A stretch of 64,000 nt of DNA from DYRB01 sp963802205 (GTDB taxonomy: Bacteria > Pseudomonadota > Gammaproteobacteria > Chromatiales > Chromatiaceae): positions 28,931 to 92,930 of the forward strand of contig CAWDHW010000008.1 in assembly GCA_963802205.1 (NCBI GenBank). Direction: 5' to 3'. Of this stretch, positions 18,461 to 26,952 are shown piece after piece. The notes under the pieces were generated by a model. It searched no databases. It was not told the DNA's origin and saw only the letters and a list, made by a program, of their open reading frames with translations. The translations under genes and the position numbers were made by a program. The stretch's first letter is position 1, and every line of letters starts with the position of its first letter.

Positions 18461-18577
18461 GGGTTTGAATCGATGTTTGCAGCTACGGTAACTTACGCGC
18501 CCCTGACGGTCAACGCGACCGCCCGGCGCCAGCCCCGCCCGTTTTACCCTTAGCCCAAGGAACCAGCCAAACCTGCC

Positions 18578-20464
18578 ATGAGCGGCTCCTACGACGCCTC
18601 AGCCATTGAAGTCCTGAGTGGCCTCGACCCGGTGCGCAAGCGCCCGGGGATGTACACCGATACCACCAGACCCAACCACCTGGCCCAGGAGGTCATAGAC
18701 AACAGCGTCGATGAGGCCATCGCCGGTCATGCCCGCCAGATCACGGTGACCCTGTTCGCCGACGGCTCGCTCCAGGTCAGCGACGACGGTCGCGGCATGC
18801 CGGTGGACATGCACCCGGAGCAGGGCCTCCCTGGGGTCGAAGTGATCCTCACCAAGCTCCACGCCGGGGGCAAGTTCTCCTCCGATAACTACCGCTTCTC
18901 CGGTGGTCTGCACGGGGTCGGGGTCTCGGTGGTCAATGCCCTGTCCAAGCACCTGGAGGTCTGGGTTCGCCGTAACGGCCGCGAGTACAACATGGCCTTC
19001 GCTGGCGGGGACAAGTCCTCGGACCTGGAGGAGGTCGGCACCGTCGGCCGCCACACCACAGGGACGACACTGCGCTTCTGGCCGGACCCCAAGTACTTCG
19101 ATACCCCCAAGTTTGCGGTGCGCCCCCTGACCCACCTGTTGCAGGCCAAGGCGGTCCTCTGTCCCGGACTCAAGGTGACCTTTCGCGACGACGCCACTGG
19201 CGACGAGCAGACCTGGTGCTATCAGGACGGGCTCAAGGACTATCTGGCCCAGGCCCTGGCCGGCTTGGAGCTGGTCCCGGCAGAGCCCTTCGTCGGCAAC
19301 CTGGAGTCTACCAACGAGGCGGCCAGTTGGGCCCTGGCCTGGCTCCCGGAGGGCGGCGAGCCCCTGGCGGAGAGCTATGTCAATCTGATCCCAACGGTCC
19401 AGGGCGGGACCCATGTCAACGGGCTGCGCACCGGTCTGACCGAGGCCATGCGGGAGTTCTGCGAGTTCCGCAACCTGCTCCCCCGCGGGGTCAAGCTGGC
19501 CCCCGAGGACGTCTGGGCACGGCTGTCCTACATCCTCTCGGTCAAGTTGCTGGAGCCACAGTTCTCCGGCCAGACCAAGGAACGCCTGTCCTCGCGCGAG
19601 TGCGCCGCCTTCGTCTCCGGGGTGGTCAAGGACGCCTTCAGCCTCTGGCTCAACCAGCACATCAACGAGGCCGAGCTTATTGCCGATCTGGCGATCGGGG
19701 CGGCTCAGGCGCGACTCAAGGCCGGGCGCAAGGTGGTGCGAAAGCGCATCACCCAGGGCCCGGCCCTGCCCGGCAAGCTCGCGGACTGCACCTCGAGCGA
19801 TACCGACCGCACGGAACTCTTCCTGGTGGAGGGCGACTCCGCCGGGGGCTCCGCCAAGCAGGCCCGCGACCGCGAGTTCCAGGCCATCATGCCGCTGCGC
19901 GGCAAGATTCTGAACACCTGGGAGGTGGACCCAGCGGAGGTCCTGGGTTCCCAGGAGGTTCACGACATCGCCGTGGCCGTGGGCGTGGACCCGGCCAGCG
20001 ACGATCTCTCGCGGCTGCGCTTCGGCAAGGTCTGCATCCTTGCGGACGCCGACTCCGATGGGGCGCACATTGCCACCCTGCTTTGCGCCTTGTTCCTCAA
20101 GCACTTCCCCCGTCTGGTGGCGGAGGGACATGTCTATGTCGCCATGCCACCGCTCTACCGCATCGACGTGGGCAAGCAGGTCTACTACGCCCTCGACGAC
20201 GCCGAACGCCAGGGGGTGTTGGACCGCATCGCCGCAGAGAAGGTCAAGGGCAAGGTCAATGTCCAGCGTTTCAAGGGCCTGGGCGAGATGAACCCGATGC
20301 AGTTGCGGGAGACCACCATCCATCCGGACACCAGGCGACTGGTCCAGCTCACCACGGAGGACGATGACATCAGCGGTCAGATCATGGACATGCTGCTGGC
20401 CAAGAAGCGTGCCGCCGACCGTCGCGCCTGGCTCCAGGAGAAGGGGGACCTGGCGGAGGTCTAG
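18578..20464 (+). CDS. parE: DNA topoisomerase IV subunit B
   Basis: ATPase subunit of topoisomerase IV, which decatenates daughter chromosomes. The 628-residue length and the lack of a GyrB-type insertion fit ParE. Motifs: the GHKL ATPase with DNSVDEAIAGHA and DDGRGMPVD, the GGLHGVGVSVVNALS loop, the Toprim motif VEGDSAGGSA, and the acidic DADSDGAHI and C-terminal QRFKGLGEMNP. AAGGA lies upstream of the ATG. Its TAG stop shares the palindrome CTAG with the stop of the convergent MFS gene. Confidence 0.96.
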   Translation: MSGSYDASAIEVLSGLDPVRKRPGMYTDTTRPNHLAQEVIDNSVDEAIAGHARQITVTLFADGSLQVSDDGRGMPVDMHPEQGLPGVEVILTKLHAGGKFSSDNYRFSGGLHGVGVSVVNALSKHLEVWVRRNGREYNMAFAGGDKSSDLEEVGTVGRHTTGTTLRFWPDPKYFDTPKFAVRPLTHLLQAKAVLCPGLKVTFRDDATGDEQTWCYQDGLKDYLAQALAGLELVPAEPFVGNLESTNEAASWALAWLPEGGEPLAESYVNLIPTVQGGTHVNGLRTGLTEAMREFCEFRNLLPRGVKLAPEDVWARLSYILSVKLLEPQFSGQTKERLSSRECAAFVSGVVKDAFSLWLNQHINEAELIADLAIGAAQARLKAGRKVVRKRITQGPALPGKLADCTSSDTDRTELFLVEGDSAGGSAKQARDREFQAIMPLRGKILNTWEVDPAEVLGSQEVHDIAVAVGVDPASDDLSRLRFGKVCILADADSDGAHIATLLCALFLKHFPRLVAEGHVYVAMPPLYRIDVGKQVYYALDDAERQGVLDRIAAEKVKGKVNVQRFKGLGEMNPMQLRETTIHPDTRRLVQLTTEDDDISGQIMDMLLAKKRAADRRAWLQEKGDLAEV

Positions 20465-21693
20465 GGTCCGACACGGCCCTGGCCCTGGCAGCAGAGCCAC
20501 CGGTGGCATAGCACCGCCGCCAGTCCGCAGGCGGCCATCCCGACGAGCAGGGGTGCGGCGCTGTCGTGGTGGGCCAGGCTGGCCAGGGATCCCATCAGGG
20601 CCCCGAGTCCGAAGCGCAGGGACCCGGCGAACGCCGAGGCGGTCCCCGCCAGGTGCGGGAAGTAGGCCATGAATCCGGCCATGGCGTTGCCCATCACCAG
20701 CCCCATGGCGCTGATGTAGACCAGAACGGCCAGTGCGATGACCCAGAGCGGCGGGCCCGATGCCAGCAGGGCCCAGCCGCCCAGACCGAGCATCAACAGG
20801 GCGGCACCTCCCTGGAGCACCATTCCAAACCCCAGCATCCGGTCCGAGCCCAGGCGCGGAATGACCCGGGTGTTGATCGTGCTGAGGCCCATGGCGGCGA
20901 GGATGTTGGCCCCGAACAGTATCCCGAACCATTGCGGCGGGACCCCGTGCAGCGAGATGTACACATAGGGCGAGGTGGTGACGAAGACGATCATCCCGGC
21001 GAAACTGAAGGACACCGTCAGTAGGTAACCGAGCCCGGCGGTATGTCCCAAGAGGGTCCCGTAGTTTCTGAGGATGCGGCCTAGGCCGAAGCTGTGGCGC
21101 TGCCCGATTGGGAGGGTCTCCGGGACCAGGGCTGCGAACAGCAGTCCCCCCGTCAGGGCCAGCACCCCCAGGGCCACGAAGACCCAGCGCCAGTGGGCGA
21201 AGACCAGGATGGCGCTGCCCAGGGTTGGCGCGAGAAGGGGGGCGGCCGCCATGACCATCATCACCATCCCCATGACCCGGGCATAGTCGTCTTTTCCGAA
21301 GAGGTCCCGCACCAGTGCCGGGATGGTCACCGCCACAGCGGCCCCGCCCAGGGCCTGCATGGCCCGCGCGCCCAGGAGCCAGGCCAGGTCCGGGGCCAGG
21401 ATGCAGCCGAGATTGGCCGCCAGGAAGAGTCCGGCCCCCCCGAGCACCGTCGCCCGGCGCCCGAGCACGTCCGACAGGGGCCCCAGGACGATTTGGGCCA
21501 GGGCGAAGACCGCCAGGTACAGAGTGACGCTCAACTGGACCAACTCCACCGAAGTCCCCAGATCCGTGGCGATGGCCGGGATGCTCGGCAGATACAGGTC
21601 GATGGCCAGCGGGGTCAGCCCCGCGGTCAGACCCAGGGTCAGCAGCAACGACAGGCGAATGGGGACGGCCGCCCCCGGCGTTGGAGGGCTCAA
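20461..21693 (-). CDS. Bcr/CflA-family multidrug efflux MFS transporter
   Basis: A 410-residue inner-membrane drug:proton antiporter with about twelve hydrophobic segments. The start region LTPLAIDLYLPSIPAIATDLG, the loop GPLSDVLGRR (MFS motif A) and the later QALGGAAVAVTIPALVRDLF are characteristic of Bcr/CflA. It begins at a TTG overlapping the TGA of the upstream flippase gene and ends in a four-base convergent overlap with parE. Substrate is unknown; in this family bicyclomycin, chloramphenicol and sulfonamides are typical. Confidence 0.88.
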   Translation of the reverse strand: MSPPTPGAAVPIRLSLLLTLGLTAGLTPLAIDLYLPSIPAIATDLGTSVELVQLSVTLYLAVFALAQIVLGPLSDVLGRRATVLGGAGLFLAANLGCILAPDLAWLLGARAMQALGGAAVAVTIPALVRDLFGKDDYARVMGMVMMVMAAAPLLAPTLGSAILVFAHWRWVFVALGVLALTGGLLFAALVPETLPIGQRHSFGLGRILRNYGTLLGHTAGLGYLLTVSFSFAGMIVFVTTSPYVYISLHGVPPQWFGILFGANILAAMGLSTINTRVIPRLGSDRMLGFGMVLQGGAALLMLGLGGWALLASGPPLWVIALAVLVYISAMGLVMGNAMAGFMAYFPHLAGTASAFAGSLRFGLGALMGSLASLAHHDSAAPLLVGMAACGLAAVLCHRWLCCQGQGRVGP

Positions 21694-23177
21694 GTGCCTG
21701 GCGTCAGCGGCGGGCGGCGCAGCCGACGCCCGTCGATGACATAGGTCAGGACCAGGAACACCGCCAGGAGTAGGGTCCCGGTGATCGGGGCATTCCAGTC
21801 AAGGTGCCCGACCAGCACCCGGCTCGCTCCGTACAGGGCGAGCCCCAGCGCGATGTAGCCCAAGACCCGCGTGAGGTCATAGGGCACCGGGTAGTAGCGT
21901 CGGCCCAGGGCATAGGAGAGCCCGACCATGACCCCGTAACAGGCCAGGTGTGCCCAGGCGGCGCCTGCGTAGCCGTAGCGCGGGACGGCCCAGAACAGCA
22001 TGCCAACCGTCACCGCGGACCCGGCCAGGGTCACCCAGGCCCCCATCAAGGTGCGGTCGGTGAGCTTGTACCAGATGGACAGGTTGATGTAGACGCCGAG
22101 CAACAGGTTGGCGAGCAGTAGCACGGGGACCACGAAGAGCCCCTCGCGGTAGGCCGCACCGACAAAGTACTGGAAGATGTCCAGGTAAAGCGTTACCAGC
22201 AGGAAGATAAAGACGCAAAAGATGACAAACCAATTGAGCACCGCGGCATAGGTCGCCTGGGCGTTCGCCTGCTTGGCCTGGGCGAAGAAGAAGGGCTCCC
22301 CGGCATAGCGGAAGGCCTGGATGAACAGCGTCATGAGGATCGAGAGCTTGTAGCAGGCGCTGTAGATCCCGAGCTGGGCCAGGTTGGCGGCATCGTCGCC
22401 CGGGAGCAGGTACTTCAGGGCCGCGCGATCGAGCATTTCATTCACAATACCGGCCAACCCAATGATAACCATGGGAAGCGAGTAGCGCATCAGGCGCCGG
22501 AACAGGATCGGATCGAAGCCTCCCAAGGCCCCGCGGAGTTCGGGGGTCAGGAGTGCGATCTTAAGCACGCTGGCGGCCAGGTTGGCGATAAAGACGTAGC
22601 CGATACCGATGGCGGGGTCCCAGAGCCCGCCGAGGAGAGAGCCGGGGTTCGACTCAAAGGCCTGCCTGCACACCAGGATGAAGAACAGATTGAGCCCGAT
22701 GTTGGCGGCGATCTCGGTGAGCTTCACCAGGGCGAAGCGCCAGGCCCGGTTCTCCGCCCGCAGCCGGGCGAAGGCCACGGCGCCAACGGAGTCCAGGGCG
22801 AGGATGGCCGCCACCCACCAGACGTACTCCGGGTGTTCGGCGTAGCGCAGCAGGTCCGCGATGGGCTGGCGCCAGACGACCAGGGCGAGAAAAAAGGCGA
22901 GGTTGCCCAGCACCAGGACCCGCAGCACCGTCGCGTAGACCAGGTCCGGGGCCCAGCCGCCGTCGGTGCGGAAGCGGAAGTAGCCGGTCTCCAGGCCAAA
23001 GGTCAGCAGCACCGCCAGGAAGCCCATGTAGGCGTACAGCTCTGCCACCACCCCGTACTCCGCCGGCGCGAAGGTGTAGGTGAACAGCGGCACCAACAAA
23101 TAGTTGAGGAAGCGCCCGAGGACGCTGCTCACGCCGTAGATGGCGGTCTGGGAGGCGAGGCGCTTGAGGGGGCTCAA
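21690..23177 (-). CDS. Wzx-like polysaccharide flippase (oligosaccharide translocase)
   Basis: A 495-residue membrane protein with about fourteen hydrophobic segments and the N-terminus QTAIYGVSSVLGRFLNYLLV, typical of the polysaccharide-synthesis / MATE-like (MOP) superfamily. These proteins flip undecaprenyl-linked sugars across the inner membrane. The start is a TTG at 23177 and the end overlaps the MFS gene by four bases, so both are likely cotranscribed. No glycosyltransferases are nearby, so the glycan it serves cannot be inferred. Confidence 0.82.
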   Translation of the reverse strand: MSPLKRLASQTAIYGVSSVLGRFLNYLLVPLFTYTFAPAEYGVVAELYAYMGFLAVLLTFGLETGYFRFRTDGGWAPDLVYATVLRVLVLGNLAFFLALVVWRQPIADLLRYAEHPEYVWWVAAILALDSVGAVAFARLRAENRAWRFALVKLTEIAANIGLNLFFILVCRQAFESNPGSLLGGLWDPAIGIGYVFIANLAASVLKIALLTPELRGALGGFDPILFRRLMRYSLPMVIIGLAGIVNEMLDRAALKYLLPGDDAANLAQLGIYSACYKLSILMTLFIQAFRYAGEPFFFAQAKQANAQATYAAVLNWFVIFCVFIFLLVTLYLDIFQYFVGAAYREGLFVVPVLLLANLLLGVYINLSIWYKLTDRTLMGAWVTLAGSAVTVGMLFWAVPRYGYAGAAWAHLACYGVMVGLSYALGRRYYPVPYDLTRVLGYIALGLALYGASRVLVGHLDWNAPITGTLLLAVFLVLTYVIDGRRLRRPPLTPGT

Positions 23178-23325
23178 CTTGGACCTGGGCAGAATCGGGT
23201 GCGGGTTGGGGCAGGGCGGGGATTGTACCGCCTGGCATGGGGTACCCCGGCGGTCAGATCAGGAGGGCTCGGTAAGGAGCGCCCCTGGTTGCAGGAGTCC
23301 CAGTCTGGGATTACCCTTTTTTTTC

Positions 23326-23628
23326 ATGCGCGTCATTGCCTTATTCACGCTCAAGGCGTTCTGGGACGGCCCGTCCGCCTACCAGGATGCGAAGGGCCCC
23401 GGCCTTGCCTGGTACCGGGCAGCGTGCCGGGCGGACTGATCCATCCCTGCCGACGTTAAGGCCGACCTTCGCAACGCCAGTATTCTGAGGGACGGCCGGG
23501 TGGTGCTTAACCTGGCGGGCAACAAGTATCGGCTCGTCGTCTGGATTAACTACCCCTATCGGGTGATCTATGTGCGCTTCATAGGCACGCACTCCCAGTA
23601 CGATGCCATCGACGCCCAGACCGTTTGA
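23326..23628 (+). pseudogene. higB: HigB-type toxin with in-frame TGA stop
   Basis: The frame from ATG 23326 to TGA 23626 would encode about 100 residues of a HigB toxin: RVIALFTLKAFWD, WYRAACRAD, then SIPADVKADLRNASIL, NLAGNKYRLVVWINY and VRFIGTHSQYDAIDAQTV. A TGA at 23437-23439 interrupts it exactly where homologues carry Trp (AD-W-SxPADVKA), consistent with a single TGG to TGA change. The rest of the frame is intact. Twelve bases downstream lies an intact higA-like antitoxin. The toxin is probably inactivated or poorly read through; a sequencing error is possible. Confidence 0.85.
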
Positions 23629-23640
23629 AGAGAGCAGCTA

Positions 23641-24014
23641 TGGACATCAAGCCCATCAAGACCGACGCAGACTATCGCGCGGCCCTCGCCGAGATCGAGA
23701 CGCTCATGACCGCAGAGGCGAGCACGCCGGAGGGTGAGCGCCTGGAGGTCATGGTGACCCTGGTCGAGTCCTATGAGCACCGGCATTTCCCGTTGGAGTT
23801 GCCGGACCCGGTGGAGGCGATCCGATTCCAGATTGAGCAGATGGGCCTCACCGTGAAGGACCTGGAGCCCATGATCGGGCGATCCAACCGGGTCTATGAG
23901 GTGCTCAACCGCAAGCGATCCCTGACGCTCAAGATGATCTGGAGGCTTCACCGCGGGCTCGGCATCCCGGCCGAGAGCCTGATCAGGCCGGCGGACGAGG
24001 CGGCGCGGGTCTAG
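23641..24014 (+). CDS. higA: HigA-type antitoxin
   Basis: A 124-residue protein with the HigA/Xre architecture: an N-terminal dimerisation part (IKPIKTDADYRAALAEIETLM), a conserved stretch with EAIRFQIEQMGL, and a helix-turn-helix with DLEPMIGRSNRVYEVLNRKRSLTL. It would bind the toxin and repress the operon. It follows the toxin gene (order higB-higA) with 12 bases between. Because the upstream toxin has an in-frame stop, this may be an orphaned, still-translated antitoxin. The start ATG is preceded by AGAGAGC. Confidence 0.88.
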
Positions 24015-24133
24015 GAAGCCCCGCGAAGCCCGGCTCACCCGAGCCGGCGTTGGGGCCTCGTCGTCCCCGGCCGCGGCGCCATGTCCGCTGCGCGTCTCAA
24101 AGGTCCTCAGCTAGCCCGTCGCCTACCGTCCAT

Positions 24134-24168
24134 GGCCTGGGTCCTGGCATCCCGGCCAGGATGACGGG
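24134..24168 (+). repeat. Dispersed GC-rich repeat, copy 2
   Basis: Direct-orientation copy of the element seen inverted at 8551-8585 (GGCCTGGGTCCTGGCATCCC, then GGCCAGGATGACGGG). It lies between higA and the DsbA-like gene. A hairpin CGGCT-CACCCG-AGCCG also lies in this gap near 24030-24046. Confidence 0.6.
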
Positions 24169-24188
24169 GTCAGAGACTCGCGCGAGGC

Positions 24189-24806
24189 TCAGGAGACCTG
24201 CGCGATGACGGTGAGCATCGCCTCCGGGTCTGTGTAATCCAAGGGGATGGGCCAGCGGCTGCCGTCGCAGTCGAGCACCAGGCTGGGGAAGCTGGTGACC
24301 CCCAGGGCCTGGGACAGGGCCAGGTCCTCACCGAACTCGACCTGGGTTGCGGGGGCATCGAGGGCCGCGGCGAAGGCGACTTGGTTCGCTCCGATCTCCC
24401 CGGCCAGGGCGATCAGGGTCTCCCGGTCGGAGGGGTTGCGCGCCTCGCGGTAGTAGGCGCGCTGGATGGCCTGGGTCATGGCCTCGTCCAGGGTCGGGTC
24501 CTGGGCGCGGGCGGCGATCACCGCCCGACAGGCAGGGTAGGTGCTGCGCCTGGGGGTACAGAGGGTCCAGAAGTCGAAGTTGAAGCGGATGCCGGGGATA
24601 CGCCGCTCGATGCAGCGCCAGGTTTCCTGGAGGCTGGCGCGCATCGCCTCAGGCATGGGGTCGGTACTGTCCGGCGCCAGGCCCCCGAGCACGCGGCGGT
24701 ACTGCACCTCGCGCGGGAGCCCCACACGCAGGCCCGCCAGGGCCGGGGCGAACCCGTAGCACCAACTGCACATGGGGTCGTGGATGTAGTAGAGGATCTT
24801 GGTCAT
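24189..24806 (-). CDS. DsbA-family thioredoxin-fold protein (FrnE-like)
   Basis: A 205-residue DsbA-like protein with CSWC at Cys13 and Cys16 directly after a short beta strand (KILYYIHDPM). The helical insertion and the cis-Pro segment GVTSFPSLVLD near residue 172 fit the FrnE/DsbA-like oxidoreductase group (2-hydroxychromene-2-carboxylate isomerase/DsbA superfamily). No signal peptide is present, so it is likely cytosolic, unlike true DsbA. Substrate is unknown. It is monocistronic, with dispersed repeats in the gaps on both sides. Confidence 0.83.
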   Translation of the reverse strand: MTKILYYIHDPMCSWCYGFAPALAGLRVGLPREVQYRRVLGGLAPDSTDPMPEAMRASLQETWRCIERRIPGIRFNFDFWTLCTPRRSTYPACRAVIAARAQDPTLDEAMTQAIQRAYYREARNPSDRETLIALAGEIGANQVAFAAALDAPATQVEFGEDLALSQALGVTSFPSLVLDCDGSRWPIPLDYTDPEAMLTVIAQVS

Positions 24807-25322
24807 CGGGTGCAGTGACTTGCGCTACGGTTCAGCCAGCACGTCGCGTACCGTTCTTGGCCTGGGCCCCGGCATCCCGACCGGGAGGCCAGGGCCCAAT
24901 GATGCCATTGGTACCAATGCGATGGGGAATGGTGGGAACATCGAACTGAGAATGGGGCAGGGCATCCTGGGCGAACGACGGGCCGGAACACGGGACGGCG
25001 CCGGCCCAGCTTGCTGCCGCCGCTGCCTGCGGCTATTCTTCCGCCCCCTCGCCGAATCCGCGGCTCTCGGGTGCCTGAACCTGGGCGCACATCCCGACTG
25101 CGGGGCGTCCCTGTCCTCGCCGGGTCCCTCCGGTTCCCCGGGCACCCTCGGTCGTCCGTAAACCGCCGTCGCCATGATGTCCCTGCGATTCTTTGCCCCA
25201 AGCCCCTGCCCCAAAAATCCGTGTCCCTGTGTCCCTTGGGTTGCCGCCCGCATCTCGCCGTCGGGTACGACCGGCCCCCGGAACCGAGTATTGCCTTTAA
25301 CCATCATTCTGGAGTACCCGTC
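24807..25322. other. Long intergenic region with a dispersed repeat
   Basis: These 516 bases contain no believable gene. A third copy of the GGCCTGGGCCCCGGCATCCC repeat lies at 24859-24890, close to the DsbA-like start codon. The remaining sequence is GC-rich with CCCCGG-rich symmetries and would hold the promoters of the divergent DsbA-like and YqhA-like genes. Confidence 0.45.
24859..24890 (+). repeat. Dispersed GC-rich repeat, copy 3
   Basis: This copy runs GGCCTGGGCCCCGGCATCCC and then diverges (GACCGGGAGGCC). It is less conserved at the 3' end than copy 2. Confidence 0.55.
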
Positions 25323-25856
25323 ATGAGGCAGATCGAACACCGCCTGGAAGTCTTAATCTTCGGCAGCCGCTGGCTGCTGGCCCCCTTTTACCTCGGCCTG
25401 GTGGTGGCCCTGGTCCTGTTGTCGGTGCAGTTCGTCAAGGAGTTCGTGCACTTCGTGCCCCTGGTATTCACCGCGACAGGGAACGATGTCATCGTCGGCC
25501 TGCTCTCCCTGATCGACGTGGTGATGGTCGCCAACCTACTGATTATCATCGTCTTCGCCGGCTACGAGAATTTTGTGTCGCGGATTAATACCGGCGACCA
25601 CGAGGACCGCCCGACCTGGATGGGCCATGTCGGCTTTGCCGAGCTGAAGATGAAGCTCATCGGCTCCATCGTGGCCATTTCGGGTATCGAGTTGCTCAAG
25701 GTCTTCATGCATGTGGAAAGCATGACCAATGAACAGCTCGCCTGGAAGGTGGGCATCCACATGACGTTCGTCCTTTCGGGGGTGCTATTCGCGGTGATGG
25801 ACCGAATCACAGCGGACAAAAAGAGCCCCCACGCCGTCGCGCACGCCGACGAATAG
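25323..25856 (+). CDS. YqhA / UPF0114 family inner-membrane protein
   Basis: A 177-residue membrane protein with about four hydrophobic segments. The start EHRLEVLIFGSRWLLAPFYLGLV and the later LIDVVMVANLLIIIVFAGYENFVS are characteristic of the YqhA (UPF0114) family, whose function is not established. The ATG at 25323 gives the family N-terminus; the upstream frame is GC-rich noise. It is separated by 38 bases from a helicase fragment in the opposite direction. Confidence 0.88.
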   Translation: MRQIEHRLEVLIFGSRWLLAPFYLGLVVALVLLSVQFVKEFVHFVPLVFTATGNDVIVGLLSLIDVVMVANLLIIIVFAGYENFVSRINTGDHEDRPTWMGHVGFAELKMKLIGSIVAISGIELLKVFMHVESMTNEQLAWKVGIHMTFVLSGVLFAVMDRITADKKSPHAVAHADE

Positions 25857-25894
25857 GGGCAGGTGGCTTTAGAACCCCATCGCTTCGGTGGCGG

Positions 25895-26080
25895 TCACCG
25901 CCTCGCCAGCCGGGTCAGACGGGTGCGCGACCCGGTGTGCTTGATCGCCATGTCGAGGGCCTTGATCTCGGCTACCAGGACTACCAGGCGTCGCCCGCGG
26001 GTCACGCCCGTGTAGAGCAGGTTGCGCTCCAGCACGCCTTGCAGAAGCCGGGCGGCGGTAGCCGCATGGCGATGGCTGCT
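25895..26080 (-). pseudogene. C-terminal fragment of a RecD-type helicase
   Basis: The - strand reads LLQGVLERNLLYTGVTRG, then RRLVVLVAEIKALDMAIKHT and RTRLTRLARR before a TGA at 25895. This is the last helicase motif (motif VI region, NLLYTxVTRxRRLVVLV) and tail of a RecD/RecD2-like DNA helicase. No start codon or upstream helicase sequence is present; the fragment is cut off by the EVE gene 3' end. It is the leftover of a deleted gene. Confidence 0.75.
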
Positions 26081-26081
26081 C

Positions 26082-26543
26082 TCATTCCAGGGCGAGGATG
26101 AAGGCCCACTGCTCGGGGGTCACCGGCATGACCGAGAGGCGATTGCCCCGGCGTACCAGAGGGAGGCCGTCCAAGGGGCCATCGGCATATTGGCGCAACT
26201 CCGATAGCGGGATATTCCGCTTGAGGTGGCGGACATAGCCCAGTTCGACCAGATACCAGCGTGGATTGGCCGGGTCGCTCTTGGGATCATAGTACTTGGC
26301 CTCGGGGTCGAAAGCGGTCTGGTCCGGGTAGGCGCCGCTTGCGATCTCCGCCAGGCCGACGATGCCGGGCACGTCGCAGTTGGAGTGGTAGAAGAAAACG
26401 GCATCACCCACCTGCATTTCGTCCCGCATCATGTTACGGGCCTGGTAGTTGCGCACCCCATCCCACGGCTCGGGTCGTGGGACCCTGGCTAAGTCGTCGA
26501 TACTGAAGGCGTCGGGCTCGGATTTCATCAGCCAGTAGGCCAT
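26082..26543 (-). CDS. EVE-domain protein (thymocyte nuclear protein 1-like)
   Basis: A 153-residue EVE-domain protein. Marks are WLMKSEPDAFSIDDL at the N-terminus, WDGVRNYQARNMMRD, GDAVFFYHSN and VGLAEIASGAYPDQTAFDP. EVE domains are PUA-like folds thought to bind modified bases in nucleic acids; the cellular role is unknown. The protein is complete. It abuts a helicase fragment downstream and has a 409-base gap upstream. Confidence 0.92.
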   Translation of the reverse strand: MAYWLMKSEPDAFSIDDLARVPRPEPWDGVRNYQARNMMRDEMQVGDAVFFYHSNCDVPGIVGLAEIASGAYPDQTAFDPEAKYYDPKSDPANPRWYLVELGYVRHLKRNIPLSELRQYADGPLDGLPLVRRGNRLSVMPVTPEQWAFILALE

Positions 26544-26952
26544 CGCGGCGCGTCTCGTGTCGTTGCCCGGCAGCGGGCTGGCCGGGGTGGTGGATAAAGC
26601 GGAGGGTCAGTCCATCGGACCGGATCATAACATGGGGCTACTGGAGGTCGGCGGGAGGGCAGGCGGCTGAGAGGCTGTGAAAAAGCTTCCTCCGGCGCCT
26701 TGGCGCCCGAGTTACTCAGGCGTGGGGTAGGTGCGCCCAGCGGTATTGCGATAGAAACGTAACGCATTGATTCAAATCAATTCTTTGCTTGACGCTGAAA
26801 ATCTGCCCGTTCGGCGCACCGCTCAACCCAATGAAATCGATCTGGGTTGCCTCGTCACGGACAGTCTGTTCGCGTCACCACCACGGACCGAAAGTCGATT
26901 TGTTCACAGTCTCTGAGTCGGCCCCCCTTCGGCGTTCAGCCTCTCGTGGGAC
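26544..26952. other. Intergenic region with a short hairpin
   Basis: No gene is supported in these 409 bases. GGCGCC-TT-GGCGCC at 26693-26706 forms a short hairpin, and GAGGCTGTGAAAAAG just before it resembles the outer end of some insertion sequences, but no transposase is associated. The segment around 26760-26800 is AT-rich. Confidence 0.4.

Noticed and set aside
18599..20932. A 777-codon - strand frame over parE.
   Set aside because: Antisense shadow of parE, which has clear motifs and a ribosome binding site.
23437..23439. TGA in higB considered as selenocysteine.
   Set aside because: Homologues have Trp there, and no SECIS-like hairpin is evident directly after it; a nonsense change is simpler.
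26660..26706. GAGGCTGTGAAAAAG followed by a short hairpin, like an IS end.
   Set aside because: No transposase or matching second end nearby; too short to call a mobile element.
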